A stretch of 64,000 nucleotides of DNA, from the NCBI GenBank assembly GCA_022705325.1, contig JAKJER010000008.1, positions 1 through 64,000 of the forward strand, in the 5' to 3' direction. Shown here in pieces: positions 32,632 to 41,769 of this stretch. The number at the start of each line of letters is the position of its first letter. The first letter of the stretch is position 1. The notes below the pieces were generated by a model that was not told the DNA's origin, searched no databases, and saw only the letters and a list, made by a program, of their open reading frames with translations. Origin of the DNA: Planctomycetota bacterium. Lineage in GTDB: Bacteria; Planctomycetota; Phycisphaerae; SM23-33. The translations under genes and the position numbers were made by a program.

Positions 32632-33882
32632 ATGGACGCGAAAAACACATCCGTGACGCGGCGTGGGGTGTTGGGCGGGGCGGCTGCGACGGCGGCCTTG
32701 CTGGCCATGGGAAAGGGCGTGATGGGCGCCGAAGCCAAGGCGGCGCCGGCGGCCCCGCCCAAGCGGGATCGAAAGATCAAAGTCGGCCTGATCGGCTGCG
32801 GCGGCCGGGGGACCTGGCTGAGCAACCTCTTCCTCAAGCACGGCGGCTACGAGTTCGTCGCGCTGGCCGACTACTTCGACGCCCACGTCCAGGCGCTGGG
32901 CAACAAACTCAAGGTGGACAAGTCCCGGCGCTTCAGCGGGCTGGGCGGCTACAAGAAGCTGCTGGACACCGACTGCGAAGTGGCCATGGTTCTGAACGTG
33001 CCTTACTTCTACCCGCAGCACGGCGCCGACGCGGTGGCTGCCGGCAAACACGTGTACATGGCCAAGCCCGTCGCGGTGGACGTGCCCGGCACGCTGTTGG
33101 TGGGCGAGTCGGCCAAGAAGGCGACGGCCAAGAACCTCTGCTTCCTGGTCGACTACCAGCTCCCGCACGATCCGGCCTGCAACGAGGTGTACAAGCGGAT
33201 CCAGGCGGGGGCGCTGGGCAAGATGGTGCACCTGATCTCGTTCGGCATCGCCTGGCACGCCTGGCCCGACCCGGTGATCGGCAAGACCATCGAAAGCCGC
33301 CTCAAGGATCAGATCTGGCTGTCGGACACGGCGCTGAGCGGCGACACGATCGTCTCATACGACATCCACATCATCGACGGGCTGATGTGGGTGCTGGGCC
33401 AGCGCCCGGTGCGGGCCAGCGGGTTCTCGCGGACCTGCCGCGAGCAGCCCCACGGCGACCGGACGGACTCGGCCGCCGTGGTCTACGAGTTCGCCGACGG
33501 CACGGTCTGGACGCACTTCACCCAGAGCATCGACAACAACATCGACATCACGACACTGTCTGCCAGCCTGTGCGGAATGAAGGCCACCGCCCACCTCCAG
33601 TACGGGGGCAAGAACTACATCCGCACCGGCGACCAGAAGCAGCACTACTCCGGCACGTGCGGGCCGCTGTTCGAGCAGGGGGCGCAACAGAACATCGCCG
33701 ATCTCTACGACAACATCGTCAACGGCAAGTTCGACAACCACACCGCCCAGCGGGCTGTCGACGGGCACCTGGCGTGCATCCTCGGCCGCGAGGCGGCGGC
33801 CAGGAAGTGCGTCCTGACGATGGACGAGCTGATCAAGGAGAACAAGCGGATCGAGGCGAACCTCGAAGGGCTGAAGGCCTGA
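32632..33882 (+). CDS. Gfo/Idh/MocA-family oxidoreductase with Tat signal and an AKP variant motif
   Basis: A 416-residue protein starting at the ATG after ggaaggagaa. Residues 8-33 form a Tat signal (VTRRGVLGGAAATAALL). The Rossmann motif KVGLIGCGGRGTWLSN is intact. The family motif EKP is replaced by AKP (YMAKPVAVD, near residue 142): the catalytic Lys is kept and the preceding acidic residue is lost. The C-terminal domain contains DIHIIDGLMWVLGQRP, as in subfamilies that act on sugar derivatives. Export by Tat is expected with bound cofactor. The gene is monocistronic, with a sulfatase gene converging from the right 18 bases after the stop. The substrate is unknown. Confidence 0.86.
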   Translation: MDAKNTSVTRRGVLGGAAATAALLAMGKGVMGAEAKAAPAAPPKRDRKIKVGLIGCGGRGTWLSNLFLKHGGYEFVALADYFDAHVQALGNKLKVDKSRRFSGLGGYKKLLDTDCEVAMVLNVPYFYPQHGADAVAAGKHVYMAKPVAVDVPGTLLVGESAKKATAKNLCFLVDYQLPHDPACNEVYKRIQAGALGKMVHLISFGIAWHAWPDPVIGKTIESRLKDQIWLSDTALSGDTIVSYDIHIIDGLMWVLGQRPVRASGFSRTCREQPHGDRTDSAAVVYEFADGTVWTHFTQSIDNNIDITTLSASLCGMKATAHLQYGGKNYIRTGDQKQHYSGTCGPLFEQGAQQNIADLYDNIVNGKFDNHTAQRAVDGHLACILGREAAARKCVLTMDELIKENKRIEANLEGLKA

Positions 33883-33900
33883 GCCGGACGCCGAGTCCGC

Positions 33901-36615
33901 TTACTTCGCGGGCCCGGCCACCATGAGCGTTTCGATCGCGCCGGCCAGGCGCCGCGGCTCGCCCGCGATCTTGACGTAGGAGTGCCTGGCGGAGGCGTCG
34001 GGCGTCCAGGTGCTCACGCCCTCGGCGTCGATCTCGACGCGCCCGCCGGAGACCACCTGCCAGAGACCCGGCTCGGCTCCGCGGACGGCGAACAGGGCGG
34101 CGGCCTGGTCGTAGCTGGGCTGGCCCCCCTCGATGGAAGCGCGGCCCGCGTGCTGGCGCAGTTCGTAGGCGCGTCGGACGGGGTTGCTCCGGGGCGTGCG
34201 CTTGAGTTGCGAACCGGTGATCAGGACGTTGCCCACCTCGAACCCGTGCCAGACGATCTCGGTCGGCCATTGGGCCGCCACCAGCCGGGCCGCCTCGCGG
34301 TGGGTGCGGACGTTCGTCTCGGGTTTCCTGGAGGAGGGGAACTGCCCCCCCATCACGACCAGTCGCCGCACCTTTGCCTTCACCAGGTCCGGCGCCTGCC
34401 GCCACAACTCGGCGAGATTGGACAGGGCGCCCACGCTGCAAATGGTGACGCTGCCGTCCGCCTGGGCTGCCAGAACGCGCCGGTACACGTCCAGGGCGTC
34501 GGGCGCGCGGTCGTCGTCGCCCACGTCGTTGGCGAAGCCCTCGCGCAGGGCGCGAGTGTAGGCGCTGGTCCGTTGGAGGTCGGTCGGCCCCTTCTTGTCC
34601 GTGCCGATTGGCAGATCGCCCCGCCCATAGAAGGTGTTGATCGCGTCGACGGCGGCGGCTGACGAGTTGGTCTTGTCCTTCCGGTTGACGACGGTGGCCA
34701 GCAGTTCGCACTCGCCGCGGTCGGCCAGCGTGTGCAGCAGCGCCAGCGCGCCGGCGTCGTCGCAGTCGCCGGACATGTCCGTGTCGAGGATGACTTTCAC
34801 CGGGGGCGAGGTCTGCACGCGACGCACGTACACGTAGTACGCGCCGCAGAGTTCCCGCCCGTCGGCGTTCAGGAACCAGGTCTGGAGCGTGGCCGGCCCG
34901 ACCGGAAGCGGCACGCGGAAGGAAGCCGATACGGCTGCATCGTTCACGTCGGCGGTTCGATCGACGTCGGCGATCTTCAGCCGCGCCTTGGCGACGGGCA
35001 GGGCCACGCCCGCGGGGAACGTGCCGTCGGTGATGGTCCGAGCGGGCAGGGCCGCGCGGATCGCCGCCTGGCGTTCCCGCGGCCAGCGGCGCAGTTCGAA
35101 CTCGTACTCGCCCGCCCGCGCCACGTCGAGATGCCAGGCGCCGTTCTTTCGCTCGCCTCGCCGGACCTGCGCGCCCTGGTCGAGAAACACGTCGTGCCAT
35201 TCGCAGGGGGACAGCAGGCCCTCCGGCTCGGCGTCGTGCCCGATCACCACGCGCAGTGGGTCGTTCAGTCCCGTCTGCACGCCTTGCCACCATCGCGCGT
35301 AGTGGGCCCGCAGCCGGGCGACCGGCTCGGGATGCTGGGCGATGACGTTGCGCTGCTGGCCGGGATCGGCCGTCAGGTCGTAGAACTCCTTGTCCTGGAC
35401 CAGCCGCCATCGGCGCCACATCACGCAGGCGTCGCCCTGTTGGGGCGCCGGGTGGTTCATGCGGCTGAACTGGACGACGAGCGTCCGGTCGGGCACTTCG
35501 CTCGTGCCCCGCAGGGCGCCGGCCAGGCTGATGCCGTCGAACGTCGCCCGGGCGGGCGTGCGGACGCCCGCCAGCTCCAGCAGGGTCGGCAGCAGGTCCT
35601 GCACGTTCGTCAGTCCGCCCACCTCGCCGGGCGCTCGCAGCTTGCCCGCCGGCCAGCGGATGAAGCACGGCACGCGGTGGCCGCCCTCCCACAGCGTGAC
35701 CTTGCCGCCCTTCATGCCCGCGTTGAAGTAACGCGGGCCGAACGTGCTGCCGTTGTCCGTGAGGAACACGACGATGGTGTTGTCGTCCAGGCGGGACTCG
35801 CGGAGGAACTCTTCCAGCCGCCCCATGTTGTCGTCGATGTTCGCGATCATGGCCAGGTAGCGGACGAGTTGATCGCGAACGCCCGGGCGCAGAGCGGTCA
35901 GGTTCGCCTTGGCCATCAGGGCGTCCATCGCCTCGCGGTACTGGGCCGGCACGAAGTGCGGCGCGTGCGGGGCGGCCGTCGGCAGGTAGCAAAAGAACGG
36001 CTTGCCCGAGCGGGCCTCCTGTCGCATCCAGCGCATCGCCTCGCGGAAAAACACGTCGGTCGTATAGCCCTCGAACGCCCGCCGCCGCCCGTTGTGCAGG
36101 TAGGTGTCGTTGAAGTAGTGGTTGTCCCACGCGTCCGGGGCTGAGCCGATGTGCGACGACGGATAGCAGAGCGTCTCGTGGAAGCCGCGATCCTGGGGAC
36201 GATAGGGGTAGTTGTCCCCGAGGTGCCACTTGCCGAAGATGCCCGTGGAATATCCGGCCGCGGCGAACAGGTCGGCCATCGTCGGCAGGTCGGCTCGCAG
36301 CAGCGTGCGCCCGCTGGAGACGTTCATGGCCCGGTTGCGAAGGCAGTCGACGCCCGTCATGAGTTGCCCGCGGGTCGGCGTGCACATGGGCGCGACGTGG
36401 AAGTCCGCCAGCCGGACACTCTGGGCATGCAGGCGGTCCAGGTGGGGCGTCTTCAGCACCGGATTGCCGTGGACGGACAGCTCGCCGTAGCCCTGGTCGT
36501 CGGTCATGACCAGGAGCACGTTCGGGCGGGCCGGCGGGGCCTGATCGCCGGCGGCCTGCGGCGCCGGCCAGGCAACGGACAACAGGACGAGCAGGGTTCC
36601 AAGGAAGGGTTTCAT
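33901..36615 (-). CDS. Sulfatase fused to a nucleoside-hydrolase-like domain
   Basis: A 904-residue exported protein. Signal peptide at residues 1-23. The sulfatase half (30-480) has PNVLLVMTDDQGYGELS and the maturation motif CTPTRG, where Cys78 must become formylglycine; GKWHLG and FLTDNGSTFG supply metal and substrate residues. After a beta-sandwich linker, residues about 604-900 form an inosine-uridine nucleoside hydrolase-like domain (KVILDTDMSGDCDDAGAL, IGTDKKGP, RLVVMGGQ), with the Asp-rich calcium site. I know of no well-described enzyme with this pairing. The start ATG overlaps the stop of the preceding sulfatase gene by four bases (ATGA), so the two are translationally coupled. Substrates are unknown; a sulfated glycoside is one possibility. 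Confidence 0.85.
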   Translation of the reverse strand: MKPFLGTLLVLLSVAWPAPQAAGDQAPPARPNVLLVMTDDQGYGELSVHGNPVLKTPHLDRLHAQSVRLADFHVAPMCTPTRGQLMTGVDCLRNRAMNVSSGRTLLRADLPTMADLFAAAGYSTGIFGKWHLGDNYPYRPQDRGFHETLCYPSSHIGSAPDAWDNHYFNDTYLHNGRRRAFEGYTTDVFFREAMRWMRQEARSGKPFFCYLPTAAPHAPHFVPAQYREAMDALMAKANLTALRPGVRDQLVRYLAMIANIDDNMGRLEEFLRESRLDDNTIVVFLTDNGSTFGPRYFNAGMKGGKVTLWEGGHRVPCFIRWPAGKLRAPGEVGGLTNVQDLLPTLLELAGVRTPARATFDGISLAGALRGTSEVPDRTLVVQFSRMNHPAPQQGDACVMWRRWRLVQDKEFYDLTADPGQQRNVIAQHPEPVARLRAHYARWWQGVQTGLNDPLRVVIGHDAEPEGLLSPCEWHDVFLDQGAQVRRGERKNGAWHLDVARAGEYEFELRRWPRERQAAIRAALPARTITDGTFPAGVALPVAKARLKIADVDRTADVNDAAVSASFRVPLPVGPATLQTWFLNADGRELCGAYYVYVRRVQTSPPVKVILDTDMSGDCDDAGALALLHTLADRGECELLATVVNRKDKTNSSAAAVDAINTFYGRGDLPIGTDKKGPTDLQRTSAYTRALREGFANDVGDDDRAPDALDVYRRVLAAQADGSVTICSVGALSNLAELWRQAPDLVKAKVRRLVVMGGQFPSSRKPETNVRTHREAARLVAAQWPTEIVWHGFEVGNVLITGSQLKRTPRSNPVRRAYELRQHAGRASIEGGQPSYDQAAALFAVRGAEPGLWQVVSGGRVEIDAEGVSTWTPDASARHSYVKIAGEPRRLAGAIETLMVAGPAK

Positions 36616-38522
36616 TTTGGGTGTCGGGCGGTCAGGGCGGTCACTGCGTTCTTGAGACTCCACTGGGCGTACTCGTTGGCGGGCTTGGCCTGTTGCATGG
36701 CGGCCAGGACGCCTCGGGCCTTCTCGCCCAGCAGTTGGAGCGTCCGGGCGGCATGGAGGGCGGCGTGGGGGTCGCTCTGGCCGATCATCCCGGCCAGCAG
36801 GTCCAGCGCCTCCTTGTCGCCGCTGAGGCTCGCCAGCACGCCGGCTGCCTCGATCCGCACGGGGGAGGACGGATCGGACAGGGCCTTTCGCAGGGCGGGC
36901 TCAGCCGCGGCAGCCAGCTTGCCCGCCGCTCGCAGTCCGACAGCTGCCCAGTAACGCACCGTCGTGTCGGCGTCGCCCAGGCGGCGGCTGAACTCCGCCA
37001 CCTGTCCGGTCTTGCCGACCCGGTCGGCCACGTCCAGGACGCGCTCCAGCGGGTAGGCTTCATCGGAGGCGGCGGCCTCGCACATTGCCTGGCCGCCCTC
37101 GCTCAGCTTCTGGGCCTGCCACTCCGGCAGGAAGCCCAGGTCGCGCGTCCGGACTTGCCACTCGTGCAGGGCCTTGCGCATCCGCTCCAGCGTGGCCTGG
37201 TGTTCGCCTTTGTCGGCCAGGTTGTCGATCTGCCACGGGTCCGCCTGCGTGTCATAGAGGCACTCGACGGGCTTGGTCGCACCGGCGTAAGTGAGTTGGG
37301 CGGCGTTGAGTTTGCCCTCGCCGGCCAGTCGCGTGATCTCGCGTCGCAGGCCGAGGTTGTCGGAGAAGTCCTCCGGCTGGTTCCACGAGAGGTGGGGCAT
37401 GTAGTTGCGGATGTAGAGGAAGCGCTTGTCGCGGACGGAGCGGGAGACTTCGAAGACCTCGTCCACGCGGTCGCGTGCGCCGAAGACGTACTCGCGCTGC
37501 GCCCCGGCCTTGGGCCCGAGGAACGCCTGTGCCTGCATATGCGCGGGCACGTCCAGCCCGGCCAGGCTCAGCACGGTGGGGGCCAGGTCCATCAGGTAGA
37601 CCAGGCGGTCGCACGCAGAGCCTGGTGCGCCGGGGGCCAGGCGCCGATACTTGGGCGGGACGTGGACGATCATCGGCACGAGCAGCCCCGTGTCCCACAG
37701 GGTCCGCTTGCCGCGGGGGATGCCCTGCCCGTGGTCGGCCCAGAAGAAGACGATGGTGTCGTCCTCCAGGCCGTCCTGTCGCAACTGGTCGAGGATCTGG
37801 GCGACCTGTTTGTCCATCGCCGTGATGCAGTCGTGGACGCGGGCCATGGTAGCCCGGGCCGTCGGCGTGTCGGGGTAGTAGGGGGGCAGCGGGGCGGTGG
37901 CGGGGTCGTGTCGCTCGTTGGGCGGCAGGTGGGGCTTGGCCCGCTCGAAGGCCTGGCTTTGGTGGGTGACGGTCAGGTTGAAGATGGCGAAGAACGGCTG
38001 GCCCGCCTTGCGCCCGCGCCAGTGGGCCTTGGCGCTGCACTGGTCCCATGACTCGCGGATGAGACGAGGCTCGGCGGACGTGTTGTAGTCGGTTTTGACG
38101 TTGTTGGTGCAGTAGTAGCCCGCCTGGCGAAGGTAGTGCGGGTAGCCGCGGAAGCCGTCGGGAATGGGAAATCGCGATCGCAGTCGCTGCGTGCCCAGCG
38201 ACGTGGCGTATCGCCCGGTGATGATGGCCGAGCGGCAAGGCGAGCAGACCGGGGCGGTGGCGAAGGCGTGGGTGTAGCTCACGCCTCGTTTGGCCAGGGC
38301 GTCGAGGTTGGGCGTGACCGCGTATTTCTCCCCGCAGAAGCCCAGCCAGGGCGAGGTGTCCTCGATGGAGATCCACAGGATGTTCGGGCGGTCGGCGGGC
38401 TTGTCGCTCTGCCCCCCGGCCTGGCGGGCGCCCGCCGCCGCGGCCGCGGCAGCCAGACCCGCCGCCAGGAACTCCCGCCTGCTCGTGCCCCGGTTCGACG
38501 CGTGGTTCGCCTGCCTCTGCAT
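36612..38522 (-). CDS. Tat-exported sulfatase with C-terminal HEAT repeats
   Basis: A 636-residue enzyme. The ATG at 38520-38522 follows ggag and begins a Tat signal (TSRREFLAAGLAAAAAAAG). The sulfatase domain starts at RPNILWISIEDTSPW; the modification motif is CSPCRS with Cys93 as the formylglycine precursor. FWADHGQGIPRGK and LYDTQADPWQIDNLA are further family segments. It resembles heparan-type N-sulfatases. The last 130 residues are helical HEAT-like repeats (LGDADTTVRYWAAVGLRAAG), often appended to planctomycete sulfatases. Maturation needs an FGE or radical SAM enzyme, not identified in this window unless the FGE-like domain at 5339-9391 serves. It is first of a coupled pair. Confidence 0.9.
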   Translation of the reverse strand: MQRQANHASNRGTSRREFLAAGLAAAAAAAGARQAGGQSDKPADRPNILWISIEDTSPWLGFCGEKYAVTPNLDALAKRGVSYTHAFATAPVCSPCRSAIITGRYATSLGTQRLRSRFPIPDGFRGYPHYLRQAGYYCTNNVKTDYNTSAEPRLIRESWDQCSAKAHWRGRKAGQPFFAIFNLTVTHQSQAFERAKPHLPPNERHDPATAPLPPYYPDTPTARATMARVHDCITAMDKQVAQILDQLRQDGLEDDTIVFFWADHGQGIPRGKRTLWDTGLLVPMIVHVPPKYRRLAPGAPGSACDRLVYLMDLAPTVLSLAGLDVPAHMQAQAFLGPKAGAQREYVFGARDRVDEVFEVSRSVRDKRFLYIRNYMPHLSWNQPEDFSDNLGLRREITRLAGEGKLNAAQLTYAGATKPVECLYDTQADPWQIDNLADKGEHQATLERMRKALHEWQVRTRDLGFLPEWQAQKLSEGGQAMCEAAASDEAYPLERVLDVADRVGKTGQVAEFSRRLGDADTTVRYWAAVGLRAAGKLAAAAEPALRKALSDPSSPVRIEAAGVLASLSGDKEALDLLAGMIGQSDPHAALHAARTLQLLGEKARGVLAAMQQAKPANEYAQWSLKNAVTALTARHPK

Positions 38523-38541
38523 GTGTGCGCTCCATGAAAAA

Positions 38542-38617
38542 GACGAAAGGGACGCAAGAGACCAAAAGGACACCCTGACCGGGTCACGTCCCTGGGGTCG
38601 CTTGAGTCCCTTTCGTC
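38542..38617 (-). repeat. Long imperfect inverted repeat between the TPR and sulfatase genes
   Basis: GACGAAAGGGAC (38542-38553) and GTCCCTTTCGTC (38606-38617) are perfect 12-base arms, and the adjoining CAAG/CTTG and following bases extend the pairing with mismatches. It begins 12 bases after the stop of the minus-strand TPR gene and ends about 20 bases before the sulfatase start, so it may terminate one transcript or regulate the next. Its style resembles the repeat at 16941-17047. Confidence 0.6.
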
Positions 38618-38629
38618 CCTTGTGCGGTG

Positions 38630-40147
38630 CTAGCCCTGCCGCTCCTGCTCGATCTTCTTGCGGAGGATCTCCAGGCGCTCGCGGACGTCGCGGTAGTTGT
38701 AGTCCATCTGGGCCACTTCCGAGAACTGGTCCTGGGCCTTGACCAACTCGTTCTGCTTCTCGAGCACGTCGCCCAGCAGGTAGCGGACCTCCTTGGCCCG
38801 GTCCTCGGTCAGTTCGCTCTCCAGGGCTCGCTGGAAGGTCTCGCCCGCCTCGCGGTACCACCCCTTGCGGGCGAACGACTGGCCCAGAAAGCTCAGGGCC
38901 TGCACGTGGCGCCGCGGGTCGCGCTGGGCTTGCTGGAGGGCGGCGATCGCCTCGTCGTGCTTGCCGGCCAGGAACAGCCTCTTGCCCAGCTCGAACTTCA
39001 GAGCCAGGTCCGTCGGGTAATTGGCGCAGCGCTCGGCGTACTCTTCCATCTCGAACTCGAGCTGGCGCTTGGCCTGCTCCAGAGCGCCGGCCTTGTCGCC
39101 GGTGGCCAGCAGGTCGCGGTAGCGCCGCGACATCTGGCGGATGCGGATGTCGCCCACGCGCAGCTTGAACTGGTAGGCGTTGAGGTCCTGGTGAGCCTTG
39201 CGGAGGACGTCCATGGCCTCGTTCTCGTAGGCCTCGTCTTCCACCCGGCAGAGGGCGTCGACCAGGCCGTTGATTTTGCCCGGCACGGTCGGGTTGGCCA
39301 GATACTCCTCACGGGCCTTTTCGATGGCCTGGAGCACGAACCGCTTGTCCTTGACCATCATGTCCTTCTGGATCAGCTCTTTCTGCCTGTCCAGGTCCTT
39401 GACGCCCTTGGTGAAGTCCCCCTCCTGCCCGTACTTGCCCTTCTGGAGGGTGTACTTGGCCGACAGTTCGGAGACGGCCGCCATCAGCTTGGGGTTGTCG
39501 GGGCTGACCCTCATGGCCATTTCGCAGGCCTGGAGGGCGGAACGGAACTCCTCGATGTCATGGTACGATTCGATCAGGAGGGTCAGGATCTGGAGGTTCG
39601 CCTTGGGGGCGATCTTCTGGGACTCCATGATGATGTCGCAGACCCACTTGATGACGGCATTGAGATCAAGCTCATCCTGCCCGTGGAGCGACTTGGCAGC
39701 CTTGAGCACCTGGAGCATGTAGTTGACCGAGCCGGGCTCCTTGGCCAGCAGATACTCGGCGTTGGCCAGGCTGACCAACGGGTCCTTGCTGGGGCGGTGG
39801 GTGAAAGTGTCCTTCAGGCCCGGCCCCTTTCCTCGCTGGGCCTTGCGCTTGAGCGAGACGTCGCGCAAGGGCTTGTGACCGCGGTCGAGGTTGTCCGGTT
39901 CGCGGCGGATGCCATCGATGTACAACTCGATGGCGAAGTCCCAGTTGCCCGTCTCGGCGACCTGGTCGGCCCGCTCGAAGAAGGCCTTGCCCTTGTGCTG
40001 AACGGGCTTCTTCTCCGCCGGTTTCTTCTCGCCCTTGTCGGCGGGGGCCTTCTCGGGCTTCTTGTCGGCCGACTTCTTCTCAGCCGGTTTCTTGTCCGCC
40101 GGCTTCTTGTCGCCCTTATCGGCAGGGCCTCTTCCTGCTTGAGTCAT
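38630..40147 (-). CDS. TPR-repeat protein with Lys/Ala/Pro-rich N-terminus
   Basis: A 505-residue protein with no signal peptide. Residues 8-53 are low-complexity (repeats of DKKPA and EKKPA). The rest is helical, with TPR-like pairs including FFERADQVAETGNWDFAIEL, EEFRSALQACEMAMRVSPDN, LALKFELGKRLFLAGKHDEA and GWYREAGETFQRALESEL. Such proteins serve as scaffolds. The basic tail could bind nucleic acid or acidic lipid. A gaagg ribosome site precedes the ATG at 40145-40147. It lies 122 bases downstream of ksgA on the same strand. The partner cannot be named. Confidence 0.8.
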   Translation of the reverse strand: MTQAGRGPADKGDKKPADKKPAEKKSADKKPEKAPADKGEKKPAEKKPVQHKGKAFFERADQVAETGNWDFAIELYIDGIRREPDNLDRGHKPLRDVSLKRKAQRGKGPGLKDTFTHRPSKDPLVSLANAEYLLAKEPGSVNYMLQVLKAAKSLHGQDELDLNAVIKWVCDIIMESQKIAPKANLQILTLLIESYHDIEEFRSALQACEMAMRVSPDNPKLMAAVSELSAKYTLQKGKYGQEGDFTKGVKDLDRQKELIQKDMMVKDKRFVLQAIEKAREEYLANPTVPGKINGLVDALCRVEDEAYENEAMDVLRKAHQDLNAYQFKLRVGDIRIRQMSRRYRDLLATGDKAGALEQAKRQLEFEMEEYAERCANYPTDLALKFELGKRLFLAGKHDEAIAALQQAQRDPRRHVQALSFLGQSFARKGWYREAGETFQRALESELTEDRAKEVRYLLGDVLEKQNELVKAQDQFSEVAQMDYNYRDVRERLEILRKKIEQERQG

Positions 40148-40269
40148 GTGTCACACCTTCTACTGGGGAAATCCGGACGTAATGTACCGCTTTTCGAAAT
40201 CGATGACAAGAGAAAGCCGAACTTGATCTGGGCCCTCGCCGTCGCTGCCGTGCGGACTGCGCGCGCCGG

Positions 40270-41160
40270 TCACTCCAGGCAAGCCAAGTGGTTAGCGGCA
40301 TGGAGATACTGTTCGGGTGTCACGTTCTCGGCCCGGACTCTGCGATCGATTCCCCCCGCCTCCAGCGCCTGCGCCATCCGCGCGGGCTCGAACTGTGCCT
40401 GGCAGCGATGCAGCAGCGAGCCGATCTGCTTGCGCCGCTGACCGAAGGCCAGGGCCAGCAACCGCTGGAGGACCTCCACGTCCGCCAGGCGCCGGGCCCC
40501 GGACGCGCTGAAGTCGATCCGGACGATCCGGCTGGCCACCGTCGGGCGAGGCCAGAACGCCTCAGCCGGTACGACCGGTCCCGGCGTGAGGGTCCCCAGG
40601 AGGGCAACCAGCACGCTCACCGGCCCATAGTCCGCCGTAGAGGACGGAGCGGCGAATCGGTCGGCGACCTCCCGCTGCACGGTGAACGTCAGCCGCTCGA
40701 AGCGGCAGGCGGCGCCCGGGTGCGCCGCTTCGCTCCGCCAGCTCTCCACCAGGCACTGGGCCACCAGCGGGGTGGCGATGCTGTAGGGCAAGTTCGACAC
40801 CAGGTGAGCACAAGGGGCCGCCGCCGCCACCACGGCCGGCGCCAGGGAGTGCTTGGAGCCCATCGCGTCGCCGCGGATGAGGGTGAACTCCTGCCGCCCT
40901 CCCAGCCGCTCGTCCAGAAGGTCGCCCAGCCCGCGGTCGATCTCCACGGCCACGACGCGCCCGCCCCGCTCCAGCAACTCCTCGCTCAAGGAGCCCGTTC
41001 CCGCTCCCACTTCCAGCACCGTCTGCCCGGGCGGCGGGTCCGCCAGATCCACCAGCTTGTGCATGAGGTTGAGATCGACCAGGAAGCACTGCCCGTACTG
41101 CTTCTGGGGCGCGAGGTTGCGGGCCTCAAGCAGCCGGCGGATCTCGCTAAGCGTCTGCAT
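40270..41160 (-). CDS. ksgA: 16S rRNA adenine dimethyltransferase (RsmA/KsgA)
   Basis: A 296-residue enzyme that dimethylates two adjacent adenines near the 3' end of 16S rRNA during small-subunit assembly. The family signatures are present: KQYGQCFLVD (residues 20-29), the SAM site TVLEVGAGTGSLSEEL (47-62), acidic AVEIDRG (71-77) and the catalytic NLPY (123-126). The C-terminal domain keeps AFGQRRKQI. Length is normal. Its start codon lies inside the end of the ybeY gene (14-base overlap), so both are cotranscribed and probably coupled; both act on 16S rRNA maturation. Confidence 0.95.
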   Translation of the reverse strand: MQTLSEIRRLLEARNLAPQKQYGQCFLVDLNLMHKLVDLADPPPGQTVLEVGAGTGSLSEELLERGGRVVAVEIDRGLGDLLDERLGGRQEFTLIRGDAMGSKHSLAPAVVAAAAPCAHLVSNLPYSIATPLVAQCLVESWRSEAAHPGAACRFERLTFTVQREVADRFAAPSSTADYGPVSVLVALLGTLTPGPVVPAEAFWPRPTVASRIVRIDFSASGARRLADVEVLQRLLALAFGQRRKQIGSLLHRCQAQFEPARMAQALEAGGIDRRVRAENVTPEQYLHAANHLACLE

Positions 41161-41659
41161 GGCGGCCCTTGCGTTTCCCCGTTGAGGCGGGACTCTTCTT
41201 TACGGCCTTCCCAGCGCCTCTGCCGCCTTGGGTGCGCGGCTTGGCTACGAACGCGGCGAGGATCTCGTCCTGGCGGGCCCGCATCCGACTGGCGCCGCGG
41301 ACGCTCTGGTCGTCGTAGCCCATCAGATGCAGCAGACCGTGGACGACGTACAGCATCAACTCTTCCGCGGGCGTCAGGCCGTGCAGCGGCCCCTGGCGAG
41401 CGGCCACGTCCCCGCAGACGACCACTTGGGCGGCGATTCCTCGCTGGGAGGCGTCGCTGAGGTCGAAGCTGATGACGTCGGTGGTCCCGGAGTGGCCCAG
41501 GTAGCGCCGGTTCAACTCGGCCATGGCGGATTCATCCACCACTGCCAGGTCGACCGCTGCCAGTTCAGCCCCCTCGCAGCGTGCCACGAAACGCACCAGA
41601 TCGCCCAGTCGGCGCCGGTTGACGCGCAGGGCGTCTTGTGCGGTTGAAACCGTCACCAC
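41147..41659 (-). CDS. ybeY: Endoribonuclease YbeY, with a changed third metal ligand
   Basis: YbeY is a zinc-dependent RNase used in 16S rRNA 3'-end processing and ribosome quality control. The family segment RRYLGHSGTTDVISFDLSD is intact. The zinc site normally reads H-x3-H-x5-H; here it is His107, His111 and Asp117 (VHGLLHLMGYDDQS), so the third His is replaced. The C-terminus is a basic tail (KKSPASTGKRKGRH). I set the start at a GTG (41657-41659) about 10 bases after gaggaga, which gives 170 residues, the normal family length; longer frames run into the promoter region of the divergent operon. It overlaps ksgA by 14 bases. Confidence 0.88.
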   Translation of the reverse strand: MVTVSTAQDALRVNRRRLGDLVRFVARCEGAELAAVDLAVVDESAMAELNRRYLGHSGTTDVISFDLSDASQRGIAAQVVVCGDVAARQGPLHGLTPAEELMLYVVHGLLHLMGYDDQSVRGASRMRARQDEILAAFVAKPRTQGGRGAGKAVKKSPASTGKRKGRHADA

Positions 41660-41741
41660 GGGTTGTGTTCTCCTCGGTGCCACCGGCAGAACAATAGCCT
41701 CCCGACCCGCCCCACGCAAGGCCTCCGGGCGGGATTTAGAG

Positions 41742-41769
41742 TTGTGAAGAATCTGCCGACCTGTATAAT
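41742..41769 (+). promoter_or_regulatory. Promoter of the HlyD/M50/SecA-like operon
   Basis: TTGTGA (41742-41747) and a perfect TATAAT (41764-41769) are separated by 16 bases. The predicted leader is about 109 bases. No other promoter-like pair stands out between 41885 and 49239, and the genes are 1-39 bases apart, so this should drive all five. Confidence 0.65.
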
